Source: Zygnema circumcarinatum
Lineage: Eukaryota; Streptophyta; Zygnematophyceae; Zygnematales; Zygnemataceae
NCBI GenBank assembly: GCA_037447605.1
Contig: CM074823.1
Span: forward strand, 1,235,348-1,279,364
Direction of reading: 5' to 3'
DNA length: 44,017 nucleotides
The notes under the pieces were generated by a model, which worked only from the letters and a program-made list of their open reading frames with translations, was not told where the DNA came from and did no database searches. This document shows, one piece after another, positions 1-12,380 of the stretch. A program made the position numbers and the translations under genes. Each line of letters starts with the position of its first letter. Position 1 is the stretch's first letter.

Positions 1-176
1 GAGGGAGAGGGGAGGGAGGGAGAGAGGGAGGGGGAAGGAGGGAGGAGGGAGGGAGGGAGGGAGGGATGAGTGGAGGGAGAGGGGAGGGAGGGAGAGAGGG
101 AGGGGGAAGGAGGGAGGACGGAGGGGGGGAGGGAGGGAGGGAGGAGGGAGGGAGAAAGGGAGGGAGACTCTCTCAC
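1..176. repeat. GGGA/GAGGGA array downstream of exon 22
   Basis: Purine-only GGGA-type tandem repeats on the plus strand, in the intron after sacsin exon 22. Open frames here are Gly/Arg/Glu repeats and are not genes. Confidence 0.9.
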
Positions 177-3100
177 CTCCACTACCACCTCCGAGAGGCC
201 CTTTACTCCCAGCGCTGTGCAGCAGCTCTCACTCAACTGAGGATGCACAAATCGGACCATCGATGTATTTATTTCTCCCAAAAGTCTACTCCCTTTTGAG
301 TCTACATAAACACACATTCTTGCAGAAACAAGGCGAGCCCCGTCATCCGGAACTATTGCATTTTCCAAGTTATGATTTTGGCCCAATAAAAGGAGTGTAT
401 CTTTTTCACGGCTTTCAGAAATACCCTGCAAAAAATTCACAGAAAAAAAAAACAAGCATAAGGATCAAGATTTAATGCGGGAGGAGGAGGGGAGTAATAA
501 AAGACTCACGAATTCAATGAAATGGAGTGGGAGAGTGAGGGGGGGAAGAGAGCGAGAGAGGAAGAGAGAGTGAGAGAGAAGAGAGAGATTAAATGTGTCA
601 TAACCCTCAGTATGTACGGACCCCACAAACTTGGAAAAGAAATTTGAACCTAATTTCAGACGAAGTTTGATAACCTTTCTCCCAATCCCGCTCCCTCTCC
701 TCCTCAACCACTCCCTCTCCCACAACCACCCCACTCCTCTCTATCTCTCCCCATTTCCTCTACCACCCCTCTCCTCTCCCTCTACCTCTTCTCCCCTCTC
801 TCGCCTGTTCAATTCCCTCCTTCTTACCACTTTCTCCTCCTCCTCTTCTCCCCTCCCTTCCTCCCTTCTCTGATTCTCCTTCTTCCTTTCCCCTCTTCTT
901 CCACTTCCCCTCCTCTCTCATCTCCTTCCCTCCCTCCCAACTCCTGGGCTTCGTGCCCACAAAACTCACCGTACTCTCCCCACATATGAACCGCAATATC
1001 TTCACCACCGCCCTCAGCTCATTGGGGTTTAGCCTCTGATACCCGCACGCCTTTTGGAGACTCTCTAAGAGCCCCTTCATACCCTCAATAGTGGGAGACT
1101 CCCTCATGCCTAGGGCCTCTCCCACCCTCGCGTAGGGGAGGTAGGGATTGGGTAGCTGGAAGGCGAAGGGAGCGAGGTCCATTCCCAAGCGAGTGTAGAG
1201 GGAGGAGGGAGAGGCAAGGCGGGTGCCATTGGCTACCGGGATGAAGGGGACTCCACGGAGGGAGTGGATTTCTGGGGAGGGTGGGAGAGAGGGAGGGAGA
1301 GGAGGGAGAGACAGCGGAGGGAGGGGGAGAGGAGAGGGGAAGGGACGAGGGGAGGAGGGGGAGGAGGGGAGGAGGGAGGAGGGAGGAGGGGAGGAGGGGG
1401 GTGAGGGGAGGAGGGAGAGGGAGGAGGGGAGGAGGGGAGGAGGGGAGGAGGGGAGGAGGGGGAGGAGGGGAGGAGGGAGGAGGGAGGAGGGAGGAGGGGA
1501 GGAGGGGAGGAGGGGAGGAGGGGAGGAGGGGAGGAGGGGAGGAGGGGAGGAGGGGTGAGGGGGGAGGAGATGGGATAAGGAGGGGAGGGGAGGGGGGAGT
1601 CAGGGGAGGAGAGGCAGAGAGGAGGGAGAGAAGAGAGAGGGCAGGGGGGAGAGGGAACGCGAGTGGGGGGAAGAGAATAAGAGAAAGGAGGATGGGAGAG
1701 AGAGAGAGAGTGGAGGAAGAGGGGAGGAAGGAGAAAGGAGGGATGAGAAAGAAGGAAAAGGGAAGGGGAGGTTGGGAGGTTTAGTCATGATAAATGCGAC
1801 AAAGTGACATTATGCGGGGTTCAGGGGTCTAGGTAAGCATGCCAATATATGGTGGGAGGTCGCTCATTGAAGGAGAAAAAAAATGGGAGAGGGAGTGAGA
1901 GGGAGAGGGAGAGGAGGTGGAGAGGAGAGGGAGAGGGAGAGGGAGAGGGAGAGGGAGAGGGAGAGGGAGAGGGAGAGGGAGAGGGAGAGGGAGAGGGAGA
2001 GGGAGGGAGAGGGAGAGGGAGAGGGAGAGGGAGAGGGAGAGGGAGAGGGAGAGGAGGAGAGGGAGAGGGAGAGGGAGAGGGAGAGGGAGAGGGAGTGGGA
2101 GTGGGAGAAGGAGAGGGAGAGGGAGAAGAACGAAGAAAAGTGTAAAGGACATGCATCCTTCTCTTTGGTCTCCCTTCCAATTTAACCATTTGGTATCCTT
2201 AGTCACTCGTCACATGACTTACCACTAGCAGACAAGTTTTCCCATATTCCGGAAAGATATTTCAAAACATCCCCAAATGCCTCTTCAGTCGATTTTCCTC
2301 CTCTCACATTCGGCCATCTGGCAAGGACATCCTCTCCTCCATTCTCTCCCACACGCTGTAACCAAAAAAATAAAAACAGAAAGAGCAAAAGAACAACTGA
2401 AAAATAAATCATCCCGGAATATGGAGATAAGGATGCTTCAATACAGCTATTCCACTTCTCTCCTTCTCCATCCCGCTCCCTCCCTCTCCCTCCCTCTCTT
2501 CACACGCCTATAGTTAGTTCAAGCTACTCGTCCCACACCTCTCTCTCCCTCCCTCTTCCATCCCTCCTCCCCCTCCCTCTCCCTTTCTCCCCCTTTCTCC
2601 CCCCTTCCCCTCACCCTCCCTCCCCGTCCTCAACTTCTCTCCCTCTCCCTTCCCCTCCCGCTCCTCCCCCCTCCCCATCCCCTCTCCTCCCCTTCCCCTC
2701 CCTCCCCATAACCCTAAACACCCTCCGTCCCTTCCCTGCGCTCTCTCTCTGCCTGTGCTCTCTCTCTAACCTCCCTCCCTTCCCCTTCCCCTCCCCCTCC
2801 CCCTCCCCCTCCCTTCGCCTCCCTCCCTCCCCCTCCCTCCCCCTCCCCCTTCCTCCGTCTCTCTCTCCCTGTCCCTCCCTCACTCCCACTCGGTCACCCT
2901 GCCTCCATCCTCCCCCTCCTCTCTCTCCTCCCTCCTCCCACTCCCACTCCCTCCTCCCCTCCCACTGCTCCCTCCCTCCTCCTCCCCCTCCCTCATGCCT
3001 CTCTCTCCCTCCCTCTCCATGCCCCTCTGTCCCTCCCCTCCCTCCATCTCCCCCCTCCCTCTCCCTCTCCCTCTCTCTCCCCCTCTCCCTCTCCCTCTCC

Positions 3101-4801
3101 CTCTCCCTCTCCCTCTCCCTCCCTCTCCCTCTCCCTCTCCCTCTCCCTCTCCCTCTCCTCCCTCTCCCTCTCCCTCTCCCTCTCCCTCTCCCTCTCCCTC
3201 TCCCTCTCCCTCTCCCTCTCCCTCTCCCTCTCTCTCCCTCTCCTCTCCCTCTCCATCCCCCCTCTCCTCTCCCTCCCCCTTCTCCCCCTCTCTCCCCCTC
3301 CCTCTCCCTCTCCCTCTCCCTCTCCCTCTTCCCTCACCTTTCTCTCCTCTCCTCTCCTTCTTCCTCTCCCTCTCCCTCTCCCTCTCCCTTCTCCCTCTCC
3401 CTCTCCCTCTCCTCTCCCTCTCCCTCTCCCTCTCCCTCTCCCTCTCCCTCCCTCTCCCTCTTCCCTCTCCCTCTCCCTCTCCCTCTCCCTCTCCCTCTCC
3501 CTCTCCCTCTCCCTCTCCCTCTCCCTCCCTTCTCTCCTACCTGCAGGTGTCTCAGCACAGTCGCAAAGGGCGGCGGCGTCCTGAGGTGGAGCATTCCCCA
3601 CGCAAACTCTGGGGGCACAGAGGAGGCCCTCGCGAGGATAGGCGCACAGGTCCAGGCGAGGGCCCAGTCCTTAAAGAAAACCGCCTCGCTATAGGCACAC
3701 AGTGTGCGCCTATCGCCCGCTCCGCCAGTGGGAATTCCAAGAATAGCCGGGACAAACCTGTAAATAAAAAGCACAGAAAAAAAAATGTATGTATGTATGT
3801 ATGACTAAGGAGAAATTGAGCAAGTAAAGTGCAACGAAATTAGGAAGAAATCGACGAGGAATTGGACGAAACTTAAAAGGAAGCAAGTTAAAAGGAAAAA
3901 GAAAAAAAAAAAGGCAAAAAGTAGAAAAAAAGTTTGAAACTAAAAAAGAAAGGGTTCCAAATCTCACCGAACATGGCTGAGTGGCTCGCAAAATCTGCTT
4001 CCAAATAGAGATGCGAAATTTGCCAAAATTGCCTCTACCACCTCTCCCGCTAAGGTCCAAAGCTCCGCTCCCACTACCCCTCCCCCTCCCACTCGCCCTC
4101 CTCCCCCTCCTACTCCTCCCACTACCCCTCCTCCCTCTACTCTCTCCCTCCCTTCCCCTCCTCTCCCTTCTCTAACAAACCAGTCCGTATCACCTCTCCC
4201 ATCCTGACTCTCCTCCTCTCCCACACTTTCAGTCAACGCTTTCTGCCCTAAAATTTCCACTTTTTTCGCACATTCCATTAAAAGTTCTGCATCCAAAATA
4301 CTTTTTAGCCCTCCGTCTCTGAGCAAAGCGAGCCATCTTGAAGTGGCAAATTCCTTTCCGGGAAATTTTTGGGGCTCATCTGAAAATACTTTTTTCAAGA
4401 GGACATTTCCGGGATCGAAAAGATCGCAGGGCCGTACTAAAGAGGGGTTAATTATGGAATTATTTTGGTCTTCTTCTGGTGAAGCGGAAATAGGGTATTG
4501 GCCTATAGCAGGACAAACAAATTTTGTCTCTTTCAGAGCTTCTAGAACATGGGGGTCTTGCTTTAGCCGAGCCCAGTTGGCCTGCAAGAAAATTTATTAC
4601 ATTAAAAAAAAAAAAATAGTCAGAATTGATTAATTGATTGATTGAAAGAAAGAGTAGAGTCAGAGGTAATTTTACACAAGGAAACAACAATTTTTTTTTT
4701 TCTTCTTGCTTTAAGAAAATCTGAGCTTCTCTTTTAACTAAAGATTTCTCAGGTCTCTCGCTTTCTATTATTCGGTTTCCCTCCTCACTCTTACACACAG
4801 C

Positions 4802-4832
<31 letters not shown>

Positions 4833-7029
4833 GTTTTCTGTCAGTTCTCGCCCTCCCTCTCGCCCACCCTCCCTCCCTCCCTCCCTCCCTCCCTCCCACT
4901 CTCTCCCTCCCCCCCCATCTCTCTCCTCTATTTTCTTTCATCCTTCCTCTCTTATAAACTCCCTCTCCTCTCCAAATCACAAATCTGTGCAATTCAACTT
5001 ATTGTTTAACAAACACCCACCAGTAAAAAACGAAAATCTAACAGAAAACAAAATAAAATACAGTAAAAAGTATTCTTTTTAATTTTCCTTTCTCTCTTTT
5101 CCACTTACCAGAAGATACCCGAGAATCCTCTCCCTTTCTCTCTCACTCTGAGATTCAAATCCGGGTAAAGCAAATTTCGCCATTACATCATTATCTCCAA
5201 GTTCCGGAATTTCCAACGCTCTATATAGAGTTGTTGCCTCTATCTCCCCCCTGTGCTGGAGACACGTGGCATCCTCTGGTTGGTGGAAAATGCCAGGTGG
5301 CACAATACAGTGAATTTCCGGATTTAAAGCCATATAATCTCCCCTAGCGGATCGATATATCGGAAGAGATCGGAGAAAACTAATTTCGTGGGGCTCATAT
5401 GTGGGAGGGGGGTTTGCAGCCCAAGAGAGGGAGAGAGAGGGAGAGGGAGAGGGAGGAGAGAGGTGAGAGGCGAAGAGAGAGAAGAGAGAGTCGCAGTCGG
5501 ATGGAGGGAGAGACTCTGCATCGGTGGGAGAGAATTGGTTGATGCTCTGCTCTCACAAAAAAAAAAAAAAAAAAAACAACGATGTTAGTTAGTTTGTTCG
5601 TCATTTTTCGTCCCAACTTCTCAGAATGAATCTGTAAAGAGAGATGGAAAAAGGAGCCGTCGGTCATATACAGACTGTAAATGAAAAAATTCTGAGTTAA
5701 CCGATAACTAAAATCAAAATGAAACTAAAGCAAAAAACTAAATATCACTAGGGTAGTAGGGCATATAGCGAATAATGTATGAATAGAAATAGTACACGAA
5801 TCTCTCTTTCTCTCTCTCTCTCTCTCTCCCCTCCCTCCCTCCCTCCCTCCCTCCCTCCCTCCCTCCCTCTCTCTCTCTCTCTCTCTTTCAACAATATATG
5901 AATAGTACGATAAAAAAATAACTAAAATTCATGACTAAAAACTAGTCATTTTAGTCTCACCTGTAAAGCCTGAAGCTTTGAAAGAACAATTTTTGGCAGT
6001 CCTTCTCCTTCAGTCGGAGCCGAAAGTTTGACCACTTTAGAGTTCAAAAAAGATTGGTCGAAAATTGGCACTTTTAGTCGACGAAGGAGGGGAAGTAGCC
6101 AAGGCTTTGACCTTTCCAATGCTTCAAATCTCCATTGGTAGACTCTCTCCTCAGAAAGCTGATCTCTGACCTCTACCACCTCCCTCTCTCCCTCCCTCTC
6201 TCCTTCCCTCTCTCCCTCCCCCCCCATCTCTCTCTCTCCACGCGTTCCAACGATTTCATCAAATGCATGGGCGGAAGTGGGAACCATATTCGCTTCGTCA
6301 GATATCGCCTGCATGTCATCACTACCACTACCACTCCCTCCACCTTCCCTCTCCTCTCTCCCCTCTCCCCTCTCTCCCCCCTCTCTCTCCCTCTCTCCCC
6401 TCCCTCCAGAATACACATAGTCATCGGGTGGACGACCAGCATCTGGTGGAAAAAAGACTACTTTCCCTATCTCTACCTTCACAAGTAGCCTCCCAATAGG
6501 TCTACTACCATCTCTCTCTCTCTCTCCATAGAGAGTGCCCCTTTCTGCTGGAATGAGAGGCCATTTCCCAAACAATGCTACTTCTTGCTCCTTTTCCACA
6601 TTCACATTCTCCCAAAAGCAATGTAGCCAAGATTCACTAGGATGGTTTTCTGAATTCCCTGCTTGAGAAGTATTTTCCAATTTAGGCTTTCCAGGACTCC
6701 ATTCAAACCAAGGTTCTGAAATATTAGGGTTGGGTTTAGGGGTCCAAGCACGTGGGAGAGCAGATGCAATTCCCATAGAAAGAAATTCTGCTGAAAATAT
6801 TTTCATATTTAGGGTTTCCCGTACGACTCGGAGATGGAAAATTTGATGAAGGAGAGGGCGGGAGTAGTAGAGAGGATGGATGAAGCGGTGGGAGAGGAGT
6901 GGGAGAAGATTTTGTTGGGAGGGAGAGGCAAGTACGAACTCGTATGTGCTTAAGCGAGCCATGGACCCGGCCGCTGTGGGAATGGGGATGCCCTTGAGCT
7001 CTGCTACCGCCGTCATGTTTACCTGCGTG

Positions 7030-7071
<42 letters not shown>

Positions 7072-7120
7072 AGAGGGAGAGGGGGAGAGAAAGGGGGAGT
7101 GGGGGCGAGCGGGAGACGGG

Positions 7121-7162
<42 letters not shown>

Positions 7163-10100
7163 AGAGGGGGGAAGAGAGAGAGGGGAGGGGGACGAGAGAG
7201 GTGGCGAGGGGGGAGAGAGAGAGAGGGAGGGGGGAAGAGAGGGAAAGAGAGATGGAAAGAGAAAGGGGAGCGTGGGGGAGAGAGAGAGAGAGGAAGAGAG
7301 GGAGGAGAGAGGGAGGTGGAGAGAGAGGGGGTGGAGAAAGAAGGGAGAGCGAAAGGGAAGAGAGAGGGGAGAAGATAGTGGGGGGAGAGAAAGAGGGGGC
7401 GTTAATGCAAAAGGAACACTGTACAAAAGTATATAAACCAGCAAAAGCTTCGGCTCTGTCACCAAAAAATCAAAAAAGATTGGAGATGAGAAAGCATTTT
7501 AAATTCTAAAGAATATCATAAAATATAATTTACAAACAATGACATGTAAAACAAAAGGAATGGGTTGGTTAACAAACTTTCACTCACATTGACAGAACCC
7601 CTCTCCTCCTCCTCCTCCTCCTCTCCCACTCCCTCTCCTTCCACCCTTCCATCTCCATCGCCTCTCTCCCGTTCTCTCCAATTACTGCCCTCCATCTGCC
7701 TCTCCAAATCTTCCATTACATTCCTCCCAATCTCTCTCCCAATGTCCAGTATCACACGTCCAAGATCTGCCATTACAGTCAATGGGTCTTCAGTTTCCTC
7801 TCTCTCTATATCTCCTCTGCCTCCCACTCCTCTCCCTTGGCCCAAACTCTCTCCACTGGGCCCCTCTCTCTCCGACAGCAATAATCCTAATCCTGTCCTC
7901 CCACTCCCACTTCTCCCAGACATTCTTCCTCGCCCATCCGCAACTCTTCCTCCTCTCCCACCCCCTCTCACACTCCCACTTCTGAAAACCTCTCTCACAT
8001 TCCCAGTCATTCCGAGCCCTTCCCTTGTGTCATTATCAACGTTTGTATGAGGCTGGGTGATTGTAGAAGAAGTAATTTCTTCTCTGTTTTCAGAATGAGA
8101 AGAGGGGCCCAAAAGAGCAATATCTTTGATTTCTTGTGATTCGATGATATCCGATGAACAGTATTCAAGAAGGTCCAGCTGTTAAACCATCATAAAGAAA
8201 AAAAAAGAAGATCAACATTGCAATGTTTAGTAGAAAGTTCAACAAGATCAAGTAAAGAGGAGAATCGATGTTTTTTGATGGTTAGTATGAAGTTCAGCAA
8301 AGATGGCTCCATGTCCATTTCTTATTGTTTTGTCGTTTTTTTTGCTTTGTTATGTTTGAGAGTTAAGCATGGTAGAAAGTGGTTGATAATTTTGACTTTC
8401 ACGTTTGTTTTGAACAAATGAAGATTGCAGTGAGGGGAGATGTCAAGAAAGGAGCGAACTTGGGAGGGAAGGGAAGCGGGGAAGGGGGGGGAGGGAGAGG
8501 GAGAGGGAATAGGAGAAAAAGAGGAAGGGGGAGTGTGAGCAAGGGAGAGAGTAATAGACGAAAGCGAGTGGACGAGTAGAGGAAGAAAAAGTGAGGGAGG
8601 AAGACGAGAGAATGGGGAAGGGAGTGGGAAAGAGTGGGGGGGAGGAAGGGGAAGAGGGAGGAGCAAGAGAGAGAGAGAGGCGAGAGGGAGGGAGAGACGA
8701 GAGAGCGAGTAAAGGGGAGAGAAAAACGAGAGAGGGAGAAAGAGAGGAGGAGGAGAGCGGGTGGGAGTGAGAGAGCGAGAGAGGAAGCGAGCGAGAGTGA
8801 GAAAGAGATAAAAAGTGAGGGAGAGTGAGAGAGAGAAAGAGAGAAAGAGAGAGAGAACATACCTGTGTCTCTACCCCCCTCGCACTTGCAACAACATCCG
8901 GCGTTTTCAGGAGAGATCGAAGAGTTTTTGGAGTCAGCTCTTTTAGGGTTACCCCTGAACCCTTCAATTCCTTCATTATCTCCCAAGGAACGGAAAAAAC
9001 CCTATAATGAGCCTTTAAGAACTCTCCCACTGAGGGAGGAGGCTGTAATCCCTCTCTCTCTACTCCGGGAGGGGCCAAAAACACTCCTTCTGAAACCTTT
9101 ACCAACATACCCACATGAAGGAGCCATAATGGAAGTTCGGAAAGGCGAACATATAGAGGTTTGATGAGCCACTCTCGTAGGGCTACCACATCTGCGGGAT
9201 TTTCCACTTCTCTCACCTCTCTCCCTCTCTCTCTCCCTCTCTCTCTCCATCGCTCGCTCTCTCTCTCGTCCTCCTGAGAGACTGCTGTTTCTTTGAGAGC
9301 AGTGTTTGCAGATTCAGCCCAAGCAGCTCTAATTGAAGGAGATATTCGGTTCAATTTGCTCATTCCTAAGGCCCCACTCTTAGGCCAATACCCATAAGCA
9401 GACTCAACAGATATCAGCCTCTCTCCTCCTCTCTCTCTTCCCTGTGTACTCTCTCCCACAGTCCCCACCCTAAGCTTGAATAATTCACTCAAAAGCTCAG
9501 CATAAGCATCTCTCATACAAGCTAATAGCTCTTTATTCCACATAGCCCCTAAAGCTTCTGCTCCCGGATTGGCCCCTGCTCCAGGTCTAGGCCTGACTCC
9601 TCTCTCTCTCCCTCTCTCACTCTCTCTCTCTCTCTCCTGCACTCCTTCCCCTGAAGAAACATTCTCCTGCCCGTGAAAAGCGGTCAGAGGAAACTCATCT
9701 GCAGAAATTCCTGAAACATTGGGAAATGTATGGAAGAGCCTCCGGCCGGAGCCTCGGAGAACCATAAAATTTCCGGAGGCTGCCACGGGCAGCCCCGAAA
9801 CTGCGGGCAGCGGGTAGGGAGTATGCAAACAAAAAGTTTCAGATGAGGACGGAGGGGCAACGGTCCCATTGTGCAAAATTTTTGCAGCGACCCCTGCCAC
9901 TGGGGTCAGATTGTAGGAAATATATTTCCTGCAAAAATAAATGTGAGAGAAGGGTAAATTTTGAGTTGATGAGGGAGAGAGAATGGTTTGGTATGATCGG
10001 AGTGTTTTTCTGAGAGAAAGAAAGAAGGAAAGAGAGGGGAGGGAGAGGAGAGGGGGAAAGAGGGAAAGATGGGGAGAGAGAGGGAGAGAGCGGGAAAGAG

Positions 10101-10387
10101 AGAGAGAGAGAGAGCGGGGAGGGAGGAACGAGGAGAGAGTTGAGAGAGCGGCAGCGAGAGGGAGAGAGGGATAAGCGGAGAGAGATGAGAGAGAAAGAGA
10201 GAGATGAGAGAGAGAGTGACAGAGAGAGATAGCGAGAGCTGAACACGAAAGAGAGACAGAGACAGAGTGAGATATAGAGAGCGAGATGGAGAGTGAGAGA
10301 GAGAGAGTGAGAGAGAGAGGGAGGGGGGATAAGAGCGCGAAAGAGATAAGAGGAGAGAGAAGGAGAGGGTAGGAGAGAGAGAGAAAA

Positions 10388-10464
<77 letters not shown>

Positions 10465-12284
10465 GCCTACCTATCCAATGCCATATCACGGGTCCGTCCC
10501 GACCCCAGCGTTTGTGCGACAATCCACCTGTCAACCGCTGGTTGGCTCCCGGCCGGCCCACGTGTGAGAATATTCATTGTCTGCATTTTACATGAAACGT
10601 TCGATCCTCCAAAAAAGTTTTGGAACGGAAATTTTCCGCGCCATTTTTTTTCATCAAAGGGCCTTCGAAGGGCTGCCTGACTGGGTTCAATCCGTACAGA
10701 AAAGAATTCTTCAGGAGTGGCATTTCCCTCCTCCCAGATAGAGAGAGAGACCTGCAAAAATAGAATAGTAAAGGAAAAACATTAAGGAATATGAAAGTCT
10801 GGAGATTTCGTGCTTTCTCTTTCTCTCACTCTCTCGCTCTCCCTTTCTCGTTCTCTCGCTCTCGCTCTCTCTCTCTATCTCTCTCACTACATTCTTTACT
10901 GATGTTTCAGCGTTATCCGGTCTCATTTGAACCTCTCCTCTCCCTCCCTTACTCTATCCTCCCTCCTCCCTTTCTTCCGCCCCCTTGCCCTCCACCCCCC
11001 CTCTCCCTCTCTACCTATCCTCCCTTCTCCACTCTCTCCCTCCCCCCTCCGCTCTCTCTTCCCCACATCTCCCTCCCCCTCCCCTCTCTATTCTCTCTGC
11101 ACCTCCCTCACTCCCCTTTCGCTAACCCCCACTCCTTCCCTCCCCCATCTTCCTCCATTCCCACCTCTCCCTCTCCCCACACCTCTGCCTCCGCTTCCCA
11201 CTCCCCTCTACCCTCTCCCTCTACCTCTCCCTCTCCCTCTCCCTCTCCAATGTACTGTAGCCCATACAAAAGGGGTCCCGCAACCACGAATTAAGCGCTT
11301 CGTTTCTTTCTCTCTCTTTGTGAAAAATGAAAAACCACAAGCGAATCTCCCCTAGAGAATGTTAACTTGGAGAATTCTTCGTATACCCTTCCGTATCGTT
11401 TTCCTAAGCAAAAAAAACCAGTTCTAGATACATTTCAATTAGTTTCAGTTTTTACTATTACCGTTTCCACAGAGCTGAGAAAAAGCATTGTTGCTGCAGC
11501 ATGAGATTTGAAGCATTCCATCATTTTAGCCACTTCTGAATCTCCACATGGAACATGGGGTTGTATAGTGCTCAGTTCAGCCTGTTCCGTTGTTCGTAAC
11601 GGAAGACGAATAATTGTTCCGTCGATCCATGCATAAGCTTTGGAAGGGCCAACTCCCAACGGTCGAAATTGGTCAGCAAAACGCTGGGCAAGATTTTTGC
11701 CTGCAATTAACCAAAATAAACCGCTAATATTAGTATTATATTACCACGACAGAACCCGGTTAATCGCAGAGATTAACAATATCCTGATAGACGATAATTT
11801 CCGCGGTTCAATCGATAATTAACATCAACCAAAAGCAGAAAAAACAAACAATTTCATTCACTCTGGGCTGACATATTATCCCATTTTAAAAGACATTAAA
11901 TACATTATAAAATGTAATATCAAGATATATTATCATATTCTATTCTATTTCTATCTTAAAAAGGCACTTTGTTTACCTTTGAGAGGGTATGCATTGCCAG
12001 CTGGCGACCCCCCAGCTCCCCCTTTTCCATTGCTGAGAATATTTCCAGAAGGATCGAACACATATAGACAATTTCCGGATGCGATGAATGGCAAATCGGT
12101 CACATGATATGACCCCAAAAGTCCACTTCCATAATGAAGAGAATGGCCACGAAGCTTTGCAGGGGGGGGTCCTTGTAATTGGCAAATTTCTTCAGTAGAT
12201 AATGTTGTTCCTTCCAAAAATACTGTTATTGAAGGGCCCTGGAAAACCCCTGTTCATGCAAAACCATGAAATTGTGTGTGTGTG

Positions 12285-12380
<96 letters not shown>

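Noticed and set aside
1223-3601. Long open frames rich in Arg-Glu, Gly-Arg or Ser-Pro-Leu on both strands
   Set aside because: They are translations of GAGGGA/CCCTCT arrays; every frame of such repeats is open and none has family-like sequence.
12180-12239. Acceptor at 12239 for sacsin exon 11
   Set aside because: It gives the wrong phase; the upstream AACAG at 12250 restores the frame and adds the conserved VFQ.
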